From contig CAMLEX010000420.1 of NCBI GenBank assembly GCA_946479055.1, positions 1 to 5,109 on the forward strand: a DNA stretch of 5,109 nt, in the 5' to 3' direction. The position numbers were made by a program, and so were the translations under genes. Of this stretch, positions 1 to 5,109 are shown piece by piece; within the stretch, counting starts at the first letter, position 1; every line of letters starts with the position of its first letter. Origin of the DNA: an uncultured Bacteroidota bacterium. GTDB lineage: Bacteria > Bacteroidota > Bacteroidia > Chitinophagales > Chitinophagaceae. The notes beneath the pieces are model-generated. The model was given only the letters and a program-made list of their open reading frames with translations. It searched no databases and had not been told where the DNA came from.

Positions 1-68
1 ATTCGGGATTTACTTTTCTTTATCCCAGCATTGAGGCTGCCATGAATAACCTGGTAAATGAAAGATAA
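1..68 (+). CDS. C-terminal end of a TIGR01777-family epimerase (DUF1731), 5' partial
   Basis: The frame beginning at position 3 is open to a TAA stop at 66-68 and encodes the last 21 residues of a protein, SGFTFLYPSIEAAMNNLVNER. The pattern of Gly-Phe-x-Phe-x-Tyr-Pro followed by an amphipathic helix (IEAAMNNLV) is the usual ending of the DUF1731 domain, which closes TIGR01777-type NAD-dependent epimerases of the extended SDR superfamily (the YfcH group). The other two + frames contain stops here. Most of the gene, including its nucleotide-binding domain, lies left of the window, so no substrate can be given. It converges on the protease gene with only 11 bases between the stop codons and no obvious terminator. 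The family call rests on a short tail and is moderate. Confidence 0.55.
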   Translation, partial: SGFTFLYPSIEAAMNNLVNER

Positions 69-79
69 ATGGAAAGGAT

Positions 80-772
80 TTATCCGAAAATCCCCGGTAA
101 AAGATAATCGTTCGAACTGATGTCAGCATGATTGGGATGCCAAATACTGGTAAACTCTCCAATGACAGCTCTGCCGTTTTCAAAATTCAATTTATGCAGT
201 TTCAGAAGGTCAATATCTTCCTGTCTTACTTTGCGATGCATTGGATGCATCGTGCCACCATTCGTATTGTCACCGGCTCTTGCCGCTGGGTTATATTGAT
301 ATTCAGCATTCACTAATGTTCCTCTAGGATACATGATGCCCGGAATGCCTTTTCCACGAATATCAAGATTAGTTGGATGATATAATCCTATAGTATGCCC
401 ATATTCATGCGCAGCAGTAGTAGAGCCTTTGTATAAATTTTCCAGTTTGAAATAACCGCTATTGCAACCTAATCCGTCAACGAATGAAATATTGCCATGT
501 GCAAATTCTTCGATGCGGAAATAATTATTGCATGGGTTGATGTTTTCATAAATCTCAACAGCGGTTATATCGGGTTGAAATAAAGCGGTAATGCTGAAAA
601 CAACCTGGTAGTGATAATTATTTATTTGCACCGTTCCATGTGGTTCATTCCACATGGTTTCAATTTCTTCGCGGATGTTTTCGGTAATGGCAGGGTTGGC
701 AGCATTGCCATACGTGATAATGTGGGAATGAATGATGAGTTGATTATTGATTTGTTGTTCTGCTGTACCCAT
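80..772 (-). CDS. Metzincin-type zinc metalloprotease (M10/matrixin-like)
   Basis: This 230-residue protein carries the full metzincin zinc site HEYGHTIGLYH at residues 122-132: three zinc-binding histidines (122, 126, 132), catalytic Glu123 and Gly129. A Met-turn follows at Ile146-Met147-Tyr148. These are the two defining elements of metzincin endopeptidases, so it probably cleaves proteins; the substrate is unknown. The N-terminal part (residues 11-60, IIHSHIITYG then YQVVFSI) looks like the strands of a catalytic domain. There is no signal peptide, prodomain or C-terminal sorting domain, so it is close to a bare catalytic domain. The ATG at 770-772 is the only start available: the frame is open upstream to a stop at 809-811 but has no ATG, GTG or TTG. 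A REP hairpin ends 11 bases before the start, leaving no room for its own promoter, so it may be read through from the transposase or fadN side. The 5' end may have been remodelled by the repeat element. Confidence 0.85.
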   Translation of the reverse strand: MGTAEQQINNQLIIHSHIITYGNAANPAITENIREEIETMWNEPHGTVQINNYHYQVVFSITALFQPDITAVEIYENINPCNNYFRIEEFAHGNISFVDGLGCNSGYFKLENLYKGSTTAAHEYGHTIGLYHPTNLDIRGKGIPGIMYPRGTLVNAEYQYNPAARAGDNTNGGTMHPMHRKVRQEDIDLLKLHKLNFENGRAVIGEFTSIWHPNHADISSNDYLLPGIFG

Positions 773-783
773 ATGCCCGGTTG

Positions 784-805
784 GGTCTGACGTCCCCGTC
801 TGACC
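784..805 (-). repeat. REP-like imperfect hairpin, left copy
   Basis: Read on the - strand, the repeat folds as GGTC, an A, GACG, a GGGA loop, CGTC, an A, GACC. This gives an eight-base-pair stem interrupted by one A-A mismatch and closed by a four-base loop. The same unit recurs in inverted orientation at 1431-1452 with a GAGA loop. A hairpin with one internal mismatch is the usual form of REP elements recognised by RAYT proteins. It lies between the transposase stop (818-820) and the protease start (770-772), and in a read-through transcript it would place a stem just before the protease start codon. Confidence 0.75.
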
Positions 806-817
806 TTGTTAAGTTAG

Positions 818-1372
818 TTATTCTCTTATTTCAAGAAATTTATAAGCCAGCTCTTTATTGCAAAAAGAGGTTTTTATCTTTCCATTGTAAAATCTGTATG
901 ATGACCATTTCCAATCTCCCGGATCACTTGTCAAGCCGGCCGCTACCGGGTTGTTGTGAATATAATGAAAACATTGTGTGAAATAATCTTTGTTAGATAA
1001 ACCACTTTCTTTGATCGCCACCTCATCTGTTATGCTCTTTGATTTTGTTTTCGGTCTGAATAATGCTCCTGTGCGGTCATTTTGCAGGTTGTATTTGTGC
1101 GAATACGCACTGAGCAGTTTTCTGAAACCATTGGTAACAGGGTCAAGCAATAAACCGCCTTGTTTTTTTATTTCTTTGACCCTCGTGTCTGTATGAATAA
1201 GAAAATGAAAATGATTTGGCATCAGACACCAGCAAATAACGTGACAATTTGGTAAAATATAGGATTGAAATAGTTCCAGGAAAAAGTGATAATGATAGTC
1301 TTCACTGAAAAGTCGCTCATGATTATTTCCCTGGTTAAAAACATGGTAACTGTTTTTAGGAAGAAATTTCAT
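818..1372 (-). CDS. REP-associated tyrosine transposase (RAYT, Y1/HUH family)
   Basis: This 184-residue protein belongs to the IS200-like Y1 transposase superfamily. The HUH metal-binding motif is His54-Phe55-His56 within MPNHFHFLIH (51-60). The probable nucleophilic tyrosine is Tyr137 in FHYIHNNPVAAGL (135-147), the YIHxNPV signature of RAYTs, followed by WKWSSY (154-159), which is also common in this family. Family members cut and rejoin single-stranded DNA at hairpins; RAYTs act on REP sequences, and the flanking hairpins at 784-805 and 1431-1452 are the likely substrates. Length and motifs are intact, so the gene appears functional and not decayed. No strong ribosome-binding site precedes the ATG at 1370-1372, as is common in Bacteroidota. 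A perfect 9-bp inverted repeat lies 18 bases upstream of the start and could affect expression. It reads in the same direction as fadN and the protease. Confidence 0.9.
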   Translation of the reverse strand: MKFLPKNSYHVFNQGNNHERLFSEDYHYHFFLELFQSYILPNCHVICWCLMPNHFHFLIHTDTRVKEIKKQGGLLLDPVTNGFRKLLSAYSHKYNLQNDRTGALFRPKTKSKSITDEVAIKESGLSNKDYFTQCFHYIHNNPVAAGLTSDPGDWKWSSYRFYNGKIKTSFCNKELAYKFLEIRE

Positions 1373-1390
1373 GGTTTAAAAGTTTTGTTT

Positions 1391-1413
1391 CTGATTTGAC
1401 CTGATCAAATCAG
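1391..1413. repeat. Perfect 9-bp inverted repeat upstream of the transposase gene
   Basis: CTGATTTGA at 1391-1399 and TCAAATCAG at 1405-1413 are exact reverse complements separated by the five bases CCTGA. The structure lies inside the REP/RAYT module, between the right REP hairpin and the transposase start, and differs in sequence from the REP stem. It is not followed by a T-tract in the direction of fadN transcription, so it is a poor terminator. Possible roles are an operator, a structured leader in the transposase mRNA, or a second DNA substrate for the transposase. The structure is directly visible; the role is not. Confidence 0.65.
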
Positions 1414-1430
1414 AATTGAGGTTTCAACCA

Positions 1431-1452
1431 GGTCAGACGGAGACGTCAGACA
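1431..1452 (+). repeat. REP-like imperfect hairpin, right copy
   Basis: On the + strand the repeat reads GGTC, an A, GACG, a GAGA loop, CGTC, an A, GAC. The stem pairs 1432-1434 with 1449-1451 and 1436-1439 with 1444-1447, around an A-A mismatch. It is the inverted partner of the 784-805 copy, differing at one loop base and at the outermost base. It sits 12 bases after the fadN stop codon. A third TCAGAC, at 1458-1463, continues a 12-13 base spacing begun by the two inside the hairpin. Confidence 0.75.
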
Positions 1453-1463
1453 CACCATCAGAC

Positions 1464-3842
1464 CTAGTTACGAACCGGCTTGCCACTCTTCAACACACTC
1501 TGTATCCTTTCCAATGTTTTCTTTTCACCGCATAATGATAAGAAAGCTTCTCTTTCAAGATCCAGTAAGTATTGTTCTGAAACCAGGGTAGGCTCACTCA
1601 GGTCGCCACCACACATGACGTAGGCTAATTTTTTTGCTACCAATGAATCATGTTCTGTAGCATAGTTAGCGGTTTTCATAGCATGTATACCAGCATACAA
1701 AGCGCCAAGGGCAGATTGGCCCAATACTTTTATGTCTTTACGTTGAACGGGAGCCGTGTAACCGCTATCAAAAATTTCTATCACTGATCTTTTTGCTTCT
1801 GCAATTCTGCGACCCTGGTTCATCACAACTTCATCCAATCCTTTTCTATACACTCCAATTTCAAAACCTTCCTGTGCTGATGTTGCCACTTTAGCAGTTG
1901 CAATAGTAAGGAATCGATTTTTTAAAGTAATAGTATCCGGTTCATCATTATGCATTTCATCAGAAGCTCTTAATACAAACTCTTTGGTACCTCCACCGCC
2001 AGGTATTAAGCCAACACCTAATTCAACAAGGCCAGTATACGTTTCAGCAGCCGGACAAACTTTATCAGCATGCAAGCTTAACTCACAAGCTCCGCCTAAT
2101 GCCAGCCCATGTGGAGCAACAACTACCGGTATAGAAGAATATCGTGCCCGCATCATTGTATTCTGAAAAAGGCGGATAGCCATATCCAGTTCATCATACT
2201 CCTGGTCTATAGAAAGCATGAAGATCATTCCTACATTAGCGCCGGCAGAAAAATTGGTGCCTTCATTTGCTATCACCAATCCTTTATAACTTTTTTCGGC
2301 TTTATCGATTGCTGTTTGAATACCACTTAATACATCACCACCAATGCTTCCCATTTTTGTGAACCATTGCAATCCTAATACATCATCTCCCAGATCATAT
2401 AGTTTACAACTGGCATTTTTCCAAACCAGTTTATCCTGGTAATTGGTCATTACTATGAATGCTTCACCACCCGGTAATGTTTTATAGGTTTTAGTCGCCG
2501 GATCATAACTATATTTTTTGCCAGCCTCTACTTTATAAAAAGATTTATTACCAGCAGCAAGCATTTCATCCACCCATCCAGCACATTTGTATCCCGTATC
2601 CTTCATTGCCTTCACCGTTTTCTCCACACCCAGTACATCCCAGCTTTCAAAAGCACCGATCTCCCAACCAAAGCCCGCCATCATTGCATCGTCTACTCTA
2701 TAAATCTCATCGCTTATTTCAGGGATACGGTGGGAGATATAAGAAAACAAACCGTAATGAAAATGGCGATAAAATTCACCGGCTTTATCTTGTCCGGCTA
2801 CCAGCATTTTTAAACGTGAATACAGATCGTCAATTGGTTTTGCAGCTTCTACAGTGCCAAATTTTGGTTTTACTCTTGGACCATATTCAGCTGTTTTTAA
2901 ATTCAGGGTCAATATTTCTTTTTCACCGCCAGATCCTTTTGTCTTTTTAAAAAATCCCTGGCCGGTTTTATCACCCAACCAATTATTCTCAACCATTTTG
3001 TTTAACCATGCTGGTATAACAAATGATTCTTTTGCTTCATCATTGGGACAATTATCATAAACACCTTTTGCCACTTTTACCAGAGTATCAATGCCTACTA
3101 CATCCGCTGTCCTGAATGTAGCTGACTTGGGCCGGCCAATGATAGGGCCTGTTAAAGCATCTACTTCATCAATGGTCAAGCCTAATTTGTCAACCAATCC
3201 AAAAATCGCCATGATCCCATATACACCAATTCGATTGGCGATGAAAGCAGGAGTGTCTTTACATAAAACCGTTGTTTTTCCTAAATACAGATCGCCATAA
3301 TGCATCAGGAAGTCAATCACAGCAGGATCAGTATCAGGTGTAGGGATAATTTCCAGCAATCTTAAATAACGGGGTGGATTAAAAAAATGTGAACCACAAA
3401 AATTCTTTTTAAAATCATCACTGCGGCCTTCTGCCATCATATGAATAGGAATGCCAGAAGTATTGGATGTAACCAATGTACCAGGTTTGCGAAACTGTTC
3501 TACTTTATCATAGATCAGGTTTTTAATATCAAGTCGTTCCACCACTACTTCAATGATCCAATCAACAGCAGCAATATCTTTCATATTATCATCAAAGTTG
3601 CCGGTGGTTATTTTTTTTATTACATCTTTTGTATATACAGGCGAAGGATTGCTTTTGACAGCAGCTGTCAGAGCATCATTTACCAGTTTATTCCTTTCGG
3701 CAGGCTTTGTACTTTCAGTAGCTTCTTTGGGAACCATATCCAACAATAAAACCTGGATGCCGACACCTGCAAAGTGACAAGCAATCCGGGATCCCATTAC
3801 GCCACTTCCCAGTACAGCAATTTTTTTGATTGTGCGGTTCAT
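1464..3842 (-). CDS. fadN: 3-hydroxyacyl-CoA dehydrogenase / enoyl-CoA hydratase, FadN type
   Basis: This 792-residue cytoplasmic enzyme should carry out two beta-oxidation steps: hydration of 2-enoyl-CoA and NAD-dependent oxidation of the 3-hydroxyacyl-CoA. The dehydrogenase comes first: a Rossmann nucleotide loop GSGVMGSRIA (12-21), SNTSG (126-130), the catalytic-histidine segment SHFFNPPRYLRLLEIIP with His152 and Glu164, then the helical C-terminal domain beginning around AFIANRI (199-205). The crotonase domain occupies roughly residues 485-690. It has oxyanion-hole segments near SAGANVGM (532-539) and GLALGGACEL (579-588), and both hydratase glutamates, Glu587 and Glu607, are present. Dehydrogenase-before-hydratase order and length match Bacillus FadN (about 789 residues), not FadB/FadJ, where the hydratase is first. 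In Bacillus, fadN lies in an operon with a thiolase and an acyl-CoA dehydrogenase; neither follows here, where the REP/RAYT module begins instead. The ATG at 3840-3842 gives a family-typical N-terminus. Confidence 0.93.
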   Translation of the reverse strand: MNRTIKKIAVLGSGVMGSRIACHFAGVGIQVLLLDMVPKEATESTKPAERNKLVNDALTAAVKSNPSPVYTKDVIKKITTGNFDDNMKDIAAVDWIIEVVVERLDIKNLIYDKVEQFRKPGTLVTSNTSGIPIHMMAEGRSDDFKKNFCGSHFFNPPRYLRLLEIIPTPDTDPAVIDFLMHYGDLYLGKTTVLCKDTPAFIANRIGVYGIMAIFGLVDKLGLTIDEVDALTGPIIGRPKSATFRTADVVGIDTLVKVAKGVYDNCPNDEAKESFVIPAWLNKMVENNWLGDKTGQGFFKKTKGSGGEKEILTLNLKTAEYGPRVKPKFGTVEAAKPIDDLYSRLKMLVAGQDKAGEFYRHFHYGLFSYISHRIPEISDEIYRVDDAMMAGFGWEIGAFESWDVLGVEKTVKAMKDTGYKCAGWVDEMLAAGNKSFYKVEAGKKYSYDPATKTYKTLPGGEAFIVMTNYQDKLVWKNASCKLYDLGDDVLGLQWFTKMGSIGGDVLSGIQTAIDKAEKSYKGLVIANEGTNFSAGANVGMIFMLSIDQEYDELDMAIRLFQNTMMRARYSSIPVVVAPHGLALGGACELSLHADKVCPAAETYTGLVELGVGLIPGGGGTKEFVLRASDEMHNDEPDTITLKNRFLTIATAKVATSAQEGFEIGVYRKGLDEVVMNQGRRIAEAKRSVIEIFDSGYTAPVQRKDIKVLGQSALGALYAGIHAMKTANYATEHDSLVAKKLAYVMCGGDLSEPTLVSEQYLLDLEREAFLSLCGEKKTLERIQSVLKSGKPVRN

Positions 3843-4087
3843 AGACTAAATCTTAAAATTAGTTAGTTAAACAACTATTTAGTGTGAAGTTAAGAGAAAA
3901 ACATTTGCAGTAAAAGAAATCAGCCCAAATTAAATCTCTTTAAAAATTTAGCTTTTTCGGTAAGAGAGGGTAAGGGTTCTCAATGATTTCATTTATTAAA
4001 TGTAACCTGTATGGAAGCTGTGTCGTCAGATATATTTTTAAAGCGGCTATAAATGCTGCAAATTTGTCATTACAAAACTACAACAAC
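3843..4087. promoter_or_regulatory. Divergent intergenic region between fadN and the DUF2807 lipoprotein gene
   Basis: These 245 bases separate two divergent start codons and must contain both promoters if each gene is transcribed from here. The stretch is strongly AT-rich. Weak matches to the Bacteroidota -7 element (TAnnTTTG) occur on the + strand at 4059-4066 (CAAATTTG, 7 of 8) and 4031-4038 (TATATTTT, 7 of 8), both upstream of the lipoprotein start. On the - strand TAAATTTT, near 3945-3952, lies upstream of fadN. No convincing -33 partner, operator palindrome or riboswitch was recognised. The A-rich bases just before 4088 resemble Bacteroidota leaders lacking a Shine-Dalgarno sequence. 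Exact promoter positions are uncertain. Confidence 0.35.
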
Positions 4088-4816
4088 ATGAAACGTACTT
4101 TTCTGCTTTCTTTTTTTGGGATACTTATTTTTTCTTCCTGTAACTATGTCGGTGGTAAACGGATTAATGGAAATGGGAATATTGTTGCGCAGGATCGTAC
4201 CACCGGTAAGTTTAATAGTGTTGATGTCAGCGGGGCTATCAATGTATATTTAAAACAGGATTCTGTACAGCATTCAGTAAAAGTAGAAACCGATGAAAAC
4301 CTGCAGGAATTTATAGAAATATATGAAGAGAATGGAGTACTGCATATTTCGCCGAGAGATAATTTTAACCTGGATGCCAGTAATAATAAAATAAAAGTAT
4401 TTGTTACGGCTCCTCATTTCAGAAACCTGGACGTATCAGGCGCCAGTAATATTTATAGTGAAAACAAGTTGACTTCTTCTGAAACATTGGATATTGAACT
4501 GAGCGGCGCTTCCGAAGCAAAAATAGATGTAAAAGCACCGCGCATCAATGCTGAGATGACAGGAGCTTCTACAGTAGCTTTAACAGGAGAAACCAAAGAT
4601 TTAAATGTAGGAGGTTCGGGAGCCAGCGGTGTCAAATGTTTTGATTTGAAGACAGAGAATACAACATTGGATATTTCCGGCGCATGTTCAGCAGAAGTGT
4701 TTGCCAGTGTAAAATTGGATATACAAGCAAGTGGCGCATCAGATGTAAAGTATAAAGGTGCGCCATCGATAACACAGGATATCAGCGGCGCCAGCAGTAT
4801 AAAGAAAGTCGACTAG
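4088..4816 (+). CDS. DUF2807 (GIN-domain) lipoprotein
   Basis: This 242-residue protein is predicted to be a lipid-anchored envelope protein. Residues 1-18 form a lipoprotein signal: MKR, a hydrophobic run FLLSFFGILI, then FSSC with the lipidated cysteine at 18. The mature part opens with GNGN (28-31) and the R-x(3)-F-x-x-V-x-V-S-G-A-I-N-V-Y pattern (37-54) typical of DUF2807, a 'head GIN' domain predicted to form a right-handed beta-helix. SGA or TGA turns recur at residues 48, 117, 139, 158, 177, 197, 215 and 233, mostly 18-22 residues apart, one per predicted coil. DUF2807 has no established biochemical function. A longer frame is open from an ATG at 3983, but its first 35 residues would bury the signal peptide, so the ATG at 4088 is chosen. 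It is monocistronic, with a terminator 14 bases after the stop. Confidence 0.9.
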   Translation: MKRTFLLSFFGILIFSSCNYVGGKRINGNGNIVAQDRTTGKFNSVDVSGAINVYLKQDSVQHSVKVETDENLQEFIEIYEENGVLHISPRDNFNLDASNNKIKVFVTAPHFRNLDVSGASNIYSENKLTSSETLDIELSGASEAKIDVKAPRINAEMTGASTVALTGETKDLNVGGSGASGVKCFDLKTENTTLDISGACSAEVFASVKLDIQASGASDVKYKGAPSITQDISGASSIKKVD

Positions 4817-4830
4817 TTTATAAGCTTTGC

Positions 4831-4856
4831 AAAGACCCTCGCAAGAGGGTTTTTTT
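4831..4856 (+). terminator. Intrinsic terminator of the DUF2807 gene
   Basis: ACCCTC (4835-4840) pairs with GAGGGT (4845-4850) around a GCAA loop, followed at once by a run of seven T (4850-4856). The bases AAAG before the stem can extend the pairing into the T-run. The structure lies just downstream of the TAG at 4814-4816. In the opposite direction the hairpin is followed by CTTTGC and not a T-run, so it should act mainly on the + strand transcript. Confidence 0.9.
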
Positions 4857-4961
4857 ATGCCTTCTTAGTTTTATGGAAGGAGCTATTAATACGGGCGAAG
4901 CTGCGGCAGAGAAAATATGAACGATAATATGGCTGGGATATTCAAAAAATGACAGCAAGAA

Positions 4962-5109
4962 TTATAAATTCACATACTTCACCGTAATCTTTATATCCCT
5001 ATTTCTTCCTTTATCATCCGCGCAGGAAATCTTAACCGGGCCTTCATCTGGAATAAAGAATTGTTTCTCCCCGGCATTACAACTTTTGTAAAATTTATTG
5101 TTGATATAC
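4962..5109 (-). CDS. C-terminal end of an unidentified protein, possibly PBP1C-like; start outside the window
   Basis: The - strand frame from 5108 down to a TAA at 4962-4964 is open for 48 codons. It begins YINNKFYKSC and includes GEKQFFIPDEGPVKISCADD, GRNRDIKITV and a final KYVNL. The alternation of a short Asn-rich turn, Phe-rich strand, Pro-x-x-Gly, then Ile-Ser-Cys-x-Asp-Asp-x-Gly-Arg and a last strand resembles an Ig-like beta-sandwich C-terminus. It is similar to the C-terminal domain (BiPBP_C) of penicillin-binding protein 1C, where the last strands read roughly 'G-x-H-x-I-x-x-D-D-x-G'. That assignment is tentative because all catalytic domains lie outside the window. It converges on the lipoprotein gene; the 105 bases between the terminator and its stop hold nothing else recognisable. 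Confidence 0.5.
   Translation of the reverse strand, partial: YINNKFYKSCNAGEKQFFIPDEGPVKISCADDKGRNRDIKITVKYVNL

Larger units (their letters stand above)
784..1452. mobile_element. REP/RAYT module: transposase gene flanked by inverted REP hairpins
   Basis: A single IS200-like REP-associated tyrosine transposase gene (818-1372) lies between two inverted copies of a 22-base hairpin repeat (784-805 and 1431-1452) that match at 20 of 22 positions when one is reversed. This is the typical arrangement of RAYT genes, which are single-copy, domesticated relatives of IS200/IS605 transposases thought to mobilise or maintain REP sequences. The unit occupies about 670 bases and fills almost all the space between fadN (stop at 1464) and the protease gene (start at 772). 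No target-site duplication was recognised, which fits this enzyme class. The outer limits are set by the repeats and are approximate. Confidence 0.75.

Noticed and set aside
128..1196. + strand open frames of about 62-68 codons opposite the protease and transposase genes
   Set aside because: They are antisense to genes with intact catalytic motifs and show no family resemblance.
1391..1413. Intrinsic terminator for fadN
   Set aside because: The stem is AT-rich and on the - strand is followed by AAACAAAAC, not a T-run.
784..1452. A canonical insertion sequence or CRISPR-like repeat array
   Set aside because: There are only two hairpins, in inverted orientation around one RAYT gene, with no regular spacers and no cas genes. 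The YIHNNPV motif and the flanking REPs fit a RAYT better than a classical IS200.
1984..3777. Several + strand open frames of 60-114 codons opposite fadN
   Set aside because: All lie antisense to an intact, motif-complete enzyme gene, have no recognisable domains, and are explained as shadows of its codon use.
3983..4087. An upstream in-frame ATG extending the lipoprotein by 35 residues
   Set aside because: It would place the hydrophobic signal and lipobox cysteine internally, and the added residues resemble translated AT-rich intergenic sequence. The ATG at 4088 gives a standard lipoprotein signal peptide.
4873..4920. A 15-codon open frame (MEGAINTGEAAAEKI) in the right convergent intergenic region
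   Set aside because: It is too short to support, sits just after a terminator with no promoter in evidence, and has no recognisable relation to any peptide family.

Overview
The window looks like ordinary chromosome from a member of the Bacteroidota, most likely a Chitinophagaceae-type bacterium. The evidence is a moderately AT-rich base composition, start codons without clear Shine-Dalgarno sequences but with A-rich leaders, a DUF2807 lipoprotein, and a FadN-type beta-oxidation protein. The genus assignment is inference.

Layout from left to right. (1) The last 21 codons of a + strand gene, matching the C-terminal signature of the TIGR01777/DUF1731 epimerase family, end at position 68. (2) Converging on it with an 11-base gap is a - strand metzincin-type zinc protease (80-772). 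(3) Next is a compact REP/RAYT module (784-1452): a REP-associated tyrosine transposase gene on the - strand, bracketed by two nearly identical inverted hairpin repeats, with a separate perfect 9-bp inverted repeat just upstream of the transposase start. (4) A 792-residue bifunctional 3-hydroxyacyl-CoA dehydrogenase/enoyl-CoA hydratase of the FadN type lies on the - strand (1464-3842). (5) A 245-base divergent intergenic region should hold the promoters for fadN and for the next gene. (6) A DUF2807 lipoprotein with a regular SGAS-turn repeat follows on the + strand (4088-4816), ending in a strong intrinsic terminator. (7) The C-terminal 48 residues of another - strand gene, possibly the end of a PBP1C-like protein, run off the right edge.

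The genes do not form one pathway. FadN belongs to fatty-acid beta-oxidation, the lipoprotein to the envelope, and the protease has no evident partner. The most interesting part is the REP/RAYT module wedged between fadN and the protease gene. It sits 12 bases after the fadN stop and 11 bases before the protease start, so it may have altered the 5' end of the protease gene and split fadN from former operon partners. I see no defence island, CRISPR array, RNA gene or clearly new multi-gene system.
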